NCBI GenBank assembly: GCA_036429605.1
Contig: JAVFKD010000016.1
Span: 4,526,001 to 4,590,000 of the forward strand
Length of the DNA stretch: 64,000 nucleotides
From: Cladobotryum mycophilum
Taxonomy: Eukaryota > Ascomycota > Sordariomycetes > Hypocreales > Hypocreaceae
Reading direction: 5' to 3'
Under the pieces are notes generated by a model that searched no databases, had not been told where the DNA came from, and saw only the letters and a list, made by a program, of their open reading frames with translations. Positions 10,177 to 20,381 of the stretch are shown here, piece by piece. Within the stretch, counting starts at the first letter, position 1. Every line of letters starts with the position of its first letter. Both the position numbers and the translations under genes were made by a program.

Positions 10177-12401
10177 TCAAGAAAAAGGGTCAGTGTCTGG
10201 TCGTAGATCCCAATCCATGTCAGCGATTGCACCCCAGCCCGGATCCAGACCCAGACCGGCAGTATCCAACCACGGAGACGATTCGTCCTGGAACGACGTG
10301 ATATCCATCCCTACACGACTGTATTCCAACTCATAGTCAAATAGTTGCCAATTTATATTCTCAAAAGAGCAATCACCCGCTATCGAAGCAGCCATCGAGT
10401 CATGGCCCGAGGTGCAAGGAGTTGAAAGATGCACATCATCACTCGAGGCCCGCGGCGCATCTGACGTAGCATGCTTTGGGTTGATACGTCTCCGCACAAC
10501 TGCACCAAAGTATGGTATTACAATCTCGGCATCGTCGAGATCCAAGCCATCGTCTTGCTTGAAAGAGATCATGCGCAGTGTCTTGCGGCATTGTGACGCA
10601 ATTTTGCACTTCTTTTCCACCTCCTCCCTTTGCAAGATTCCGTCGGTCGCTGCAATGAGCCCAAGGTCACCATCACCCTGAGTCGGGCCAGGCGCACTAG
10701 CACCATGATGGATACCAAGTAGTAATATGACAGCGGCTGTGAAGCATGCGAAATCCGTCGTCTTGCACTCGAACAGGCAGGGCCCCCCAGTCGTTTTGGT
10801 TCGCAGCAGTACATATCGCTTCAGAACCTGGCGGGCAGCTTCCATGCACCTCACCCTACTAGCGAAACGAGGCGAGTTGGCCGAATTCTTGATGAGAAAG
10901 GGAAGATGGAGGTAGAGCTGGACCCAAAAGTAGTAAAACTGTTGCAAAAGCGTCTCCCTCAAGCCATCTAGTTCATCAAAACTGCGTTGTGGAAGCGTCG
11001 CGGGAATCTCCCACCAATCTTCTGGCAAGGCGGAAGCAATGGACTCAAGCTCCTCGTCTATCTCCATTGCCTTGGCAAAGGACGGTGATCCAGCGTCAAG
11101 ATTCCGATCGATTATCCTACCAGAAATAACAGCGCATCGAAAGACAAACTGTGAGACCGGCGAGAGGGTTGGATTGTAAGCGCCATTGAGGATGCCATAA
11201 TGACGATCGTTTAACCCGTACGGGAGGCCGAGAAGTAGGCTACAGAACCGGTCTCCGTGATATATGGAGGACCAAAGCCTGATATCTGTTGGCGAGAACT
11301 TGTTACCGCGGCATAGACCCTATAGAATATTAGTTCTGAACTAACTACGAGGGAATACGAAACGTACCATGAGCTGCACAGCTGCCACGCCCTTTCGCCA
11401 CACCAACCATGCCCTCTTCGGCTGACCCCCATCAGTGTAAGATTTACCAAGCAAGATCAAGCATTCCATCCCCTCCACCGTCGCCGTATACGTGAAATCC
11501 GAGAGGACAAGCTGATCCACCAGGGAGTAGAGGTAAGTGTGCTTGCCCGAGCTTCGTGCAAAGGCGATTGCAAGAGCACCGAGCTTGGCGGGGTGATTGC
11601 TTGTATACGTGCGCTGCCCGAATATCTCAATCGTTTCATAGGGTATCGCAGAGATGGCATAGGCCTTTTTGCGGTAGCCACTCCACCAAGCTCCGTTGCT
11701 CGACAGTGCGGACAATATTTTGTCGTAGGTTGGGAGCGCGGCGCGCAAGGTGCTGCAGATGGATAAGGATCTTCCCGACAGGAACTGGCTTGGGAGAGAA
11801 TGAGATGGACGATGATGGTAATTGGTATTTGGTAAAAGGGCTTCCGTCGTGACAGGCTGACCTGACGACAACGTGGGCTTGTGCCTCATGGGTATTGTTG
11901 AGCTGGAAAACTGCAGAATCTGATTAGTACTGTGTGCTGTGCGTTGGGGTTCAGATCCTTGGTCACTCACTTCGGCATCAACAAGAACAGATACAAGAGG
12001 AGCATCATCCTCTTTTCCACTTGTCACGACTATGTCCTGGTCATCCGCGATGCCGTCGTGTTCACCTGGTTCCTTCTCAGGTGCCGTGCAATTTTGAGCA
12101 GGGCGGGGCAAAGGGAGCGATGGTGTTGTAGTCTCGCCGTCGCCACGTCCTCTTTCAATGCTGCTCCAACCTTGTTCAATGCATTGGGCAGCACGAATAG
12201 TGCACGAGTAACAGGTAGGGCCTCCGGGCGGATATGTGCAACGTATTTTCCGTCGTCGGCCTGGGCGAATGTCAAAGACAGAAGACAAGTTTGAGCGTGG
12301 GTAAATTGTGACTTACACTCGGTACAGCTGCGTGTGCCCTTTCGCATCTTCCGGGTACCCCGTTGGCCCGGCCGGCCTAACACAGCCTCGGACGAGGACA
12401 T
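10177..12401 (-). CDS. Zn2Cys6 transcription factor
   Basis: Three exons on the minus strand (12401-12317, 12260-11368, 11319-10177; introns with GTAAGT and GTACGT donors) give 706 residues. The DNA-binding cluster spans the first intron: CTEC, then RRRKIRC, then a C-x8-C-x2-C-x6-C run, a complete C6 zinc cluster with the usual basic patch. The middle contains a fungal-specific transcription-factor homology region (AFARSSGKH, GMECLILLGKSY, PKRAWLVWRKGVAAVQLMG, CSLLLGLPYG). The extended frame upstream of 12401 begins only at a non-ATG codon, so the ATG at 12401 is preferred. Its start faces the SDR gene across a 500-bp promoter with repeated TTCGTCCG sites, suggesting autoregulation and control of the SDR. 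Target pathway unknown. Confidence 0.88.
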
Positions 12402-12505
12402 CGGATGAAGATATTGATGGATCAATTTGTGCTAGAGATCAATTTACTCTGGACGAGTGTGGAAGGTCTCTGGGTTCACTACCGGCGGCATCTTGGCCAT
12501 TTCAA

Positions 12506-12648
12506 CGGACGAATGCAGGAAGGATTCGTCCGCGGACGAAGATGCTGACTAGTGCAAAATGATGATTAGGTAGTGTTTGTTCGTCCGTGTCGCGTCATCA
12601 TGGGCGCTGGTCAGACGTGGCGCCGTAGCAGTCAACCAGCTTCGTCCG
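12506..12648. promoter_or_regulatory. Cluster of five TTCGTCCG/CGGACGAA sites
   Basis: Between the divergent regulator and SDR genes the octamer TTCGTCCG or its complement occurs at 12506-12513, 12525-12532, 12533-12540, 12580-12587 and 12641-12648. Two copies abut as the perfect 16-bp palindrome TTCGTCCGCGGACGAA (12525-12540). Zn2Cys6 proteins typically bind paired CGG/CCG triplets, so this is a credible operator for the adjacent regulator. Five copies in 143 bp is far above chance. Binding itself is inferred. Confidence 0.7.
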
Positions 12649-12898
12649 TTGGCCCAAGCAAGAATGAGTAGCAAACTGGCACTGGAGATTTCTAAACTCC
12701 GGATCATATCAAAGCAACGTCATCTTGGTCTTGAGAAATGGAAGTGATGTAGAATAAGCATGCCTGTAGCCACTCAGCACCTGGAGCTTAAAAGAAGACC
12801 AATCCCCCCGGTGGTTTCGTTAATTCAGCTTGTGACAATTCAACAAAACAACAGAAGAAGACACTTATCAAACATCTTACCCTCTTAATCTTTACAAA

Positions 12899-13883
12899 AT
12901 GTCTCCCACTGTTTGGCTCGTCACAGGATCCACGTCCGGACTCGGTGCCGCATTGGTGGACCACATTCTCTCCCGTGGTGATCAAGTTATTGCCTCTGGC
13001 AGGAAAGTGAATGAGCGTCTCGCACATCTCAAGTCAAACCCCAACGCAGCGCTTTTGGAGCTCGACATTGCAGCAGGAAAGGAGGAGCTGCTGGCGAAAA
13101 TTCAAGCTGCATGGCAGATATTCGGCCGCATTGATGTGTTGATGAACAATGCAGGCATCTCAGCTACTCGATCTGTCGAGGATGCAGGGTAAGTGAGCAA
13201 CTTCATGACTTGGGAGGACCGCACTAATTTGTCTTGATAGCGATGACTATGTCCAAAATATGTTCCAGGTCAATCTCTTTGGGCAAATGTATCTCACCCA
13301 GGCCATTTTACCACTGCTGAGAGCCCAAGGTCATGGCTGCATCGCATTCACGGCTTCGAGCTCAAGCTGGATGGCGTTGCCCTTCATGTCGCATTACGCC
13401 ATGACCAAGGCAGCCCTAGATGTGTTTGCCGAAACCCTCCACAGGGAAATCTCTCCCTTGGGACTCCGGGCCGTTGCATTTGACTGCGGAGCTTTTCCGA
13501 CACGTCTCATGCATCCCCGTGAAGAGTCACAAAAGGCCGACACCGAAAGCCAAGAGCCCGCAATCGACGATTATAAGCCACTCTACGGTGACCTCATGTC
13601 TGTCTTTACCACTGACCCGATGGGTCTCATGATTGGAGACCCCACTAAAGCAGCATCGACCATCTTTGACGTTGTCAAAGCCGAAGGTGTAGCTGCGTCA
13701 AAGACATGGGCAGTCCGGGTAGTGCTGGGATCGGATTCCTTGGACTCGGCGAAGCAAAGGCGTCAAGGGGAATTGAAGCTGCTGTCCGATTGGGAATCCG
13801 TTAGTAGGAGCACTGACGGGAATGTGTACAAACGAAGAGATGACTTGCAAAAGTTTACTGTTGTTACTGGGGCAGAGGTTTGA
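12899..13883 (+). CDS. Short-chain dehydrogenase/reductase
   Basis: Exons 12899-13188 and 13241-13883 (GTAAGT donor, TAG acceptor) give 310 residues. It is a classical SDR: cofactor loop TGSTSGLG at residues 9-16, NNAG at 83-86, a catalytic Ser in the TASSSSW stretch, and Y149-x-x-x-K153 (YAMTK). The Arg after the second strand (ASGRK) suggests NADP(H) preference. The C-terminal half is longer than in minimal SDRs and resembles fungal oxidoreductases annotated as 'SDR, retinol dehydrogenase-like', a family-level statement only. It is transcribed divergently from the Zn2Cys6 regulator and sits beside the repeated TTCGTCCG sites, so it is the likeliest target of that regulator. Substrate unknown. 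Confidence 0.87.
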
Positions 13884-14361
13884 GATTGAGGGATGTGGAA
13901 GTATCTCATCTTAGGTGTGGAGGTTGTCCCCACTGTTAATTAACCATGAGGAGCGTTATTGCAATGGGACGTCTGTTTATTACTGTGAAGCGCGTTTAGC
14001 GCAGCAAATACGTGCATCATTTGGGGTCATGACTTTCGTGCTTTACTGTGATTCAATTGTGATCATCTACGCGTGGCATCAAGCAGGGCATAAGAGCTTA
14101 CACGTAGTGAACGTGGAGCCACGCTACCAGCCAGTTGATGTGTGACACCTCTTCCCAAAATCGCTCTTGAAATGCTACAGGACGGACAAAACATGGAAAT
14201 CACACGACTAGCTGTCTAGCAGTGAAGAATTAAAAAGGTGCAATTGAAGCTATCGATGGTGAAAGTACAGAACCAAATGACACCCTTCCAAAAGAACCGG
14301 CTCGTCCCTAACAGCTACTCTGTTGACAGGTAGGTCTCGATCCGTATCGGCATAAAGCTGT
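13884..14361. other. Intergenic, no supported gene
   Basis: Convergent 3' flanks of the SDR and the cyanovirin-N-like gene. A 76-codon frame at 13915-14145 has no recognisable feature. Confidence 0.5.
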
Positions 14362-14726
14362 TTATTTGCTGCCCTATGTTAGTATGTAGAATGGAGGCGG
14401 TATGGAATACTGTAGTACATACTTGAATACAAGTACGCCATTTTCGTTGGAGACGTAGTCGTCCAAGTTAAGGAACTGCTCGCTTCCGAATGAACCATCT
14501 GCCTTGTACAGCAGAGTGATGATGGTTGTTCCATCAAGACGCCACGACTGCAGATCAGCCGAGTTGTAGACGCCTGAGCCGTTGAGGTCAAACTCTCCAT
14601 CATTGTTTCCGACATACTCGTTGATGTCGAGCACGCCATCGTCCCAGGAGCCATCAGCCCGGCGGACCTGGGCGTGCAGGTTGGAGCCCTCGAGGCGCCA
14701 GTTCTGAGAGGATTGAGAGAAGGACA
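14362..14726 (-). CDS. Cyanovirin-N homology (CVNH) lectin-like protein
   Basis: The ATG at 14726 begins MSFSQSSQNWRLEG, and the protein shows the two tandem CVNH half-repeats: LHAQVRRADGSWDDGVLDINEYVGNNDG-type followed by a second LDGTTIITLLYKADGSF...LNLDDYVSNENG copy. Length is about 110 residues, the usual single-domain size. The coding frame continues to a stop at 14374, but a GTATGT donor after 'LVF' near 14430, with a CTAAC and TAG/CAG acceptor just beyond 14374, suggests a small 3' intron. Splicing would end the protein a few codons later at 14362. There is no signal peptide. CVNH proteins bind oligomannose glycans and are widespread in filamentous ascomycetes with unclear roles. Upstream is a TATATAAA box. 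The exact C terminus is uncertain. Confidence 0.85.
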
Positions 14727-14806
14727 TTTTGAAGTGATTTGTGCTTGATTGGTTTTTGGTGTTGAGAAGAGACGTGAAGGAGGGTGTGGGAGGGGAAGAG
14801 TGCCGC

Positions 14807-14814
14807 TTTATATA
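14807..14814 (-). promoter_or_regulatory. TATA box of CVNH gene
   Basis: Minus-strand TATATAAA, about 80 bases upstream of the CVNH ATG at 14726, a normal position for a core promoter with a short leader. Confidence 0.55.
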
Positions 14815-14829
14815 GACAGGGAAGAGGAG

Positions 14830-16577
14830 TCGATCAGGGCTCCATTGTGGAAATGGCATGCAGGAAAGGTAATAAATCTCATATAATTGAATAGCGGTTG
14901 TGCTGCATGCTGTCACGGGGAGGTGTGCTTATGCTTCTGATTCGGAGCTCGAGTGAGTGGATTATGCAGGTTTCAATAGACACAGCCCCATTTGATGGCG
15001 ATGCGAGGCAAGTGGATGGCGCAACTGGTGAGGGGTAATGCAGCCAAGCTGAGTTGACGAGGAGGCCTCAACAGAGGTCGTGAGAGTGAGAGGTTGCCAA
15101 TATATCACGGTGGCAAAAGGGCAAAGAAAGCTGATACTGACGAAGATGGCGTATTTATATACCAATGGGACGAGGAATTGATTCATGGCCATCTGAGGTT
15201 TATTGTGTAGCTCATACCCAGCCTGTTTGTCCGCCTGTCCAGCCCAGCATACCCAGATTTACCAGAACATCCGAGAGCTGGTTCCTGGCCACCATGAGGG
15301 GTAGATAATGCAGCTTGCGCGAGAAAGCTCGTCTGCCCCTCATTTTTCACGCGTCGTGGACCAGTAGAATGAATGCTCTGACATGTGTGCAACCCCTCAA
15401 TGTAACCCAAGCTTCGCCAAGCTATCAGTCTATGACATTGTCCATTCCTCCCGAGTCGAATGAGCTGCGACAGCAGTCCTTTGCCACCGATGGAGAGAGG
15501 CCTACTTTGATTTCGCCATCAACCCAATTGCCGCGGATGATCACGAGGATATGATATCAGATCAATGAGCGGCAGCGTAATGGATATCCATCCGTTATAA
15601 ACAGCTACCCCGCCATAGTTCTACCCCACTTTCCGGATTGGGTATTGGTGATGGCTTCACAGAGGGGGAATCATTTGGTCGCTATAAGATGTTAATGATC
15701 TTCTCAACAACTCCATGAGCTTGTATGCGTAAAAAAGTGTGTCTAAGAATTGTAGGTAGAAGCCTCGAGATGAGTGGTCCACACGCAGTCCAACAGTCCT
15801 AATATCATGAAGACTTCTACTCTGTAGTGAATCAAACTTACTGTTGCCAGCATAAATGGTCCGCTCAAATACTCGCCACACAGGACGTTTGTCCAAAAGC
15901 GCGTAACGCTTTGATGGGTATAAAGACGGTAGTGGTGCAGCTCCGTTTTAATTAATTGTGAATGAGCGTGCAACCATCTCAACGCACATCGCATGATGCA
16001 CCATGAGCCGCCACAAGCCGACATGCCTCCCTAGATGAGTAAGACGAGACCGACGAGCCGAAATACCTCCAGCGGGGTTCGGACAGTCGCGTCTCCTATC
16101 TATATCTACGTACAAGCCATACAAGCCATGATACGGATTCAGCCGTTGATCATGAGGTAATTGATGCGAACAACGATTTATTCTGTCTCCCCCATAAAGA
16201 TGTCTCATCTTGACAACTTAGTTAGACCCTTCTAGCGATGGCACGACCTGCTGCCACGCAATATGAACATTCCCGAACCCAAGTCTAACAAGATGGCTAG
16301 CGAGCAGTACAAGGAGTCTTGCCTTTTCTCTAAAGATCAAATCTCATGAGATGCGGAAACGCGGGGATTGAGACTAGTCTACGCCCCAGCTTATTCCTCC
16401 CTGCCATCACCTCAGCCGCATCCGTTCCAAGTTGTTTGATCATCTCGGACGGTGGGGGCTGCAAGCGGTGTCAAATGGAATCGGAATCTCTGTCATAAAT
16501 GCATGTTAGAACATTCACTCAATTCAACCCTCAACAACTTTCAACATTTCCTGCATCTGCCCCCTGAATTTGCCAAC
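14830..16577. other. Long intergenic region
   Basis: About 1.7 kb between the CVNH gene and the sulfotransferase-like gene. Several 60-90 codon frames on both strands overlap without any domain-like or splice-supported structure. The final 100 bases (CA- and TC-rich) are probably the leader of the next gene. Confidence 0.45.
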
Positions 16578-17521
16578 ATGGAGTTTTACGACGAGACTGC
16601 GCCGGTGATGCCACGGCCAAAGCCGATGAAAGTGCTTGTCTTGTCCCTACCGCGGACAGGCACATCATGTGAGCTGAAGGGGTGCATCCCGACTCAACTA
16701 TACCGCTAACAGAGTACAGCCATCTGTGCTGCCTTGAGAGAGCTGGGGTTGAATCCATATCACTTTAGCGAAATCTCAAAGAATAACAAGAACAAACATT
16801 TCGAAACGTGGTTGAAAGCGGTGCGAGCAAAGTATGACGGGGTGGGCGAGCCGTTCAAGGGCGACGACTTTGATCAATTGCTTTGGAACTATGATGTGCG
16901 TCGCTCTCCTTCAATTGCCCGCAAGCTCATCACGGACGTATTTACTGACAGCATGGTGATTAGGCCGTCTCGGATGACCCGTGCTGCCTCTTTGTCGAAG
17001 AACTCATCGCCGCATACCCCGATGCAAAGGTCATTCTGACCACGCGCGAGAGTGAAGCGTGGCTCAAGTCCATGCGTAGCTTCATTATTGAGATACTAAC
17101 CTGGAGATCTTACGACTTCCTCTCCCTGTTCGATCGCGAGTTTACAGCTCCGTACCTGGCCCTCCTTAACCGCACGACTCGGGTCCTCTCCAAAGGCCAG
17201 ACCCCGTATAAGCAATCCGCCCGCCCCGCCCTCCTTCAATCATTCGATGCGCATCAGGAACTCGTCCGTCGCGTAGTCCCCAAGGAGAGACTGCTCGAGT
17301 TCAATCCCAAGCAAGGCTGGGAACCACTGTGCGAGTTTTTGGATATGCCCACTCCAAAGGGAGATTTCCCGCATCTCAATAGCACGCGCGATGCGATCCA
17401 GCTTGAGACGGAATTGTTTTGGGCAAGATGGTATTGGGTCGCGCAGCGTATGGGTAAGAGAATGGGAATGATTGTCGCCGTGGGTACGGCGCTGTGGCTT
17501 AGCCGGGTAGCAGTCAGCTAG
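16578..17521 (+). CDS. Sulfotransferase-family P-loop protein
   Basis: Exons 16578-16668, 16720-16895 and 16964-17521 (introns GTGAGC...CAG and GTGCGT...TAG) give 274 residues. A hydrophobic strand runs into the P-loop-like PAPS-binding segment LSLPRTGTSS, split by the first intron. VILTTRESEAWLKSM is the 3'-phosphate-binding Arg/Ser region of sulfotransferase-fold proteins. The length and the LNPYHFSE and DAYP-like spacing resemble the Sulfotransfer_4 family, widespread in fungi and often found in secondary-metabolite contexts. Actual sulfotransferase activity is unproven for many members. The C terminus (GMIVAVGTALWLSRVAV) could be a short membrane tail. It lies about 930 bases upstream of the amidinotransferase gene on the same strand. 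Confidence 0.8.
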
Positions 17522-17974
17522 ACAAAGGGGATCTATCGTTCAGGACTTGTCTTTGCGCCGTTTGCATATGTTGGCGGTACTGTAATGCTTCTCAGTTCTT
17601 ACTCAGTCGGCATGTTTATTGGACGCAATCATAGCTCTGACAGAAGTCCGAGAGACTAAGTGGGTTGAATTGAGGGGTTAGCAACGCGGCGTACTTGTAG
17701 CATGATGCGGCTGAGACAGTCCATGCCGTGAACAGCTGAGCCAGGGAGGTGGTGAGGAGGTGCTAGAGGTCAGTCTGCTCTAGGCGTCACTAAAGTATGT
17801 GACAAAATTAACGCCACAAGGCTCTAGTAGTGCGCTTCATCTATCAATTCAGGGGGAAAATGTTACTTTCGTGAGGGGGCGAGGCGGTTCGGGTGGGAGA
17901 AAAGGGAGCGGCCCGTGGATCTCTAGAAACCCGATTCCAGCCGAGAGTCTTCAGCCCATGAAGGGCTCTCCCTA

Positions 17975-17990
17975 AACCAACCAACCAACC
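17975..17990. repeat. (AACC)4 microsatellite
   Basis: Four tandem AACC units in the spacer upstream of the amidinotransferase gene. Simple repeat; no function inferred. Confidence 0.6.
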
Positions 17991-18331
17991 AGACTGTAGA
18001 TTCGGTGCATGTGTTGGGCTTCACACAAGCTAGAATCGGCTCGTTTGAGATCATTACCATCTTGCAAGTGAAAAAACATTGCATTGCCATGTCTTTCGGT
18101 ATGGCAAATTAACTCTCTAGGTTCTTGGGGACATCCGTCACGTGTAGGAAAACCTAATTGATGGTGATCATTCCCATATCCGCGTCGAAGCGTTCTTTTT
18201 CTAGCGGCGCTATATGAGTAAGTTCAGTGTGACATTACAATCCACTACCATTTTGTATTACGTAGTTAGTGGGAGAGCCTTTATACGGCTGGTCGACCGA
18301 ACAAACTCAATGTTAGGGAGAGTATGGGTAG

Positions 18332-18339
18332 TATAAATA
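18332..18339 (+). promoter_or_regulatory. TATA box of amidinotransferase gene
   Basis: TATAAATA about 110 bases upstream of the ATG at 18449, followed by a pyrimidine-rich leader typical of a well-expressed fungal gene. Confidence 0.5.
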
Positions 18340-18448
18340 GCTAGTTATAAACGGCATTTCCAGAAGCAGATTCATTTCTCTCACCTCTATTTCATCAGAT
18401 TGATTTTTCTCTACGCCTCTATTTACAGCTATAAAAGACAAACGCAAG

Positions 18449-19561
18449 ATGACCAAATACTTACCTCTCATATCGGCAGAAGACGAGTGGTCACCACTCA
18501 AGGCCGTCATCGTGGGCCGGGCAGAGCACTCGGCATTCCCATCCGAACCACGACATATGGTAGATGCGACCATGCCAGAGCAACACGCTGGGGAGTTTCG
18601 GCCACGCAACCCATTCCCGGCTGATACCTTGGCCAAAGCCCAGATGGAGCTCGACAACTTTGCCTCTCTCTTGGAGAAACACGGCGTGCGTGTTTACCGG
18701 CCGAAAGAAGTGGATTGGCTCAAGGAGGGTGGCTACACGGGGGCTATGCCGCGGGACTGTTTTATGACAGTAGGGAACACGCTGATTGAGTCTCCCTTTG
18801 CATGGCGTTGCCGTCGAAACGAGGTAAAACTTGGTTATACGGACATTCTTGACCAGCTCAGTAATGCCGACGGTCCAAGCAGAATTTGTCGAGCGCCGAC
18901 CATTGTTGGCCAGGATACACTATATGATGGGTTCGTCAAGGCTAAACTGAACGGTGTGACGGTATCCAATAGTAGGAATGGACACTTGGACAGCAACGGA
19001 ACCCACAAGGGGTGGGCGATTAACAATAGCCGCCCGGCATTCGACACGGCAGACTTCCTGCGTTTGGGCAAGACAATAATCGGACAACTAAGCCATGTGA
19101 CCAATTTAAAAGGTGTGGAGTACCTCCGAGCCATGATCCCCGGGGACTACAAAGTCGAAATTCTAAACACCATGGATGAGCATGCTATGCATATTGATGC
19201 GACCATCCTACCACTGCGCAAAGGAGTCCTGCTGTACAACCCAAACCGCATCACGGAGGAGGAGCTCCGTCGGCATGATGTATTTGCAGGGAACGACTGG
19301 GAGCTGCACGCCTACCCCTTCGAGCCCAAGCCACGCGAGAGCCCTGCTCCCCCGATGTACATGTGTTCCCCGTGGCTTGTACTCAACGCGCTGAGTTTGG
19401 ACGAGAAGCGGATTTTTGTGGAAGAGAATGACACGCAGTTCGCGGACTGGGTTAGGGAGAAGTTTGACATGGAACCGATTCTATGTCCATTCCAGCATGT
19501 GAATAGTATTGGCGGCTCGTTTCATTGTGCTACAGTTGATCTCGTCAGGGGGTATGACTGA
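18449..19561 (+). CDS. Glycine-amidinotransferase-like enzyme
   Basis: Intronless, 370 residues, the length of the amidinotransferase family. Recognisable family features are EWSPLKAVIVG at the N terminus, MPRDCFMTVGN, a FDTADFLRLGK segment with a candidate catalytic Asp, DEHAMHIDAT with H248 as the likely catalytic His, and GGSFHC with C360 as the nucleophile. Family members (human AGAT, StrB, CyrA) move the amidino group of arginine to an amine acceptor, forming a guanidino product and ornithine through a Cys-bound intermediate. The acceptor here is unknown. A soluble enzyme with no targeting signal seen. Creatine-pathway genes are not expected in fungi, so a role in making a guanidino metabolite is plausible. 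The sulfotransferase-like gene upstream is the only nearby enzyme. Confidence 0.88.
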   Translation: MTKYLPLISAEDEWSPLKAVIVGRAEHSAFPSEPRHMVDATMPEQHAGEFRPRNPFPADTLAKAQMELDNFASLLEKHGVRVYRPKEVDWLKEGGYTGAMPRDCFMTVGNTLIESPFAWRCRRNEVKLGYTDILDQLSNADGPSRICRAPTIVGQDTLYDGFVKAKLNGVTVSNSRNGHLDSNGTHKGWAINNSRPAFDTADFLRLGKTIIGQLSHVTNLKGVEYLRAMIPGDYKVEILNTMDEHAMHIDATILPLRKGVLLYNPNRITEEELRRHDVFAGNDWELHAYPFEPKPRESPAPPMYMCSPWLVLNALSLDEKRIFVEENDTQFADWVREKFDMEPILCPFQHVNSIGGSFHCATVDLVRGYD

Positions 19562-20381
19562 AGGGTGTCCTGTGGGGGTGGTTAGGAACAAACAGTGGTC
19601 GCATCGACAGACTTGACGAAAATGGCTAGTTGCTGGCTAAAGTCATGTGTCATAGACGTTGAAGTGTAGCAACGGCCGTGGCATTCGAAAGGTGCCTAGC
19701 TGTCCATAGAATCTGCTTAATTTCGTTGCTGAGAGCATCAATTTGGCTGCTCATCAGCCTCACATATTTCAGGCTAATTGATTCAACACCGTTACAGGCC
19801 TAGACCTTCTGCCATCCCGCCAGAAGAGGCTCATGAAAAACCCATCCGTAGGACGAGTGCTCCTTTTCCCCTCACGCCTGTACGCTATTGTCACTTTTCT
19901 CCAAGTCTCGGGGGTAGAGTTATCGACTGCAAACCCGATACTGTCAATACTTTACCCCCTTTTCTTAGTCCCTTTTGTTGCTGAAGCTACAGCTCGATAA
20001 AGGGGGGATTGGGACGGAATATGAGTAATTGGGAGCGATGTGGATGTGAAGAGTAGACAGATACATGGCAAGTCAGGAGACACGGCGGACATCATTGGTG
20101 ACAATGGCAGCACCTTAGTAGTTCGTAGAGGAATCCATAGTTTGTACATTCGCGATTATGAATACCCCTTTGATCTCTTTCCCAACCTAGAGGCCAGCGC
20201 GATGTATAATGTTGCTAAACATACATCGCATAATGATCTTCATCATAGTGACTACGCCAAATCGTTCTTATTGATTGAGACGTTAGAGTTTGTGAAACAT
20301 CATTATATAGCATTATGACTGTTGCCAGTACAAGGACTCGTCTGATTGTTCATGCTACCTATGTATCCGAGACCACGGAAT
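19562..20381. other. Intergenic, no supported gene
   Basis: Convergent 3' flanks of the amidinotransferase and the NLR gene. Frames at 19778-19984 and 20040-20318 have no recognisable features. Confidence 0.5.

Larger units (their letters stand above)
17522..18448. other. Intergenic with amidinotransferase promoter
   Basis: About 930 bases with no reading frame of note. It contains an (AACC)4 microsatellite at 17975-17990 and a TATA box near 18332. Confidence 0.55.
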
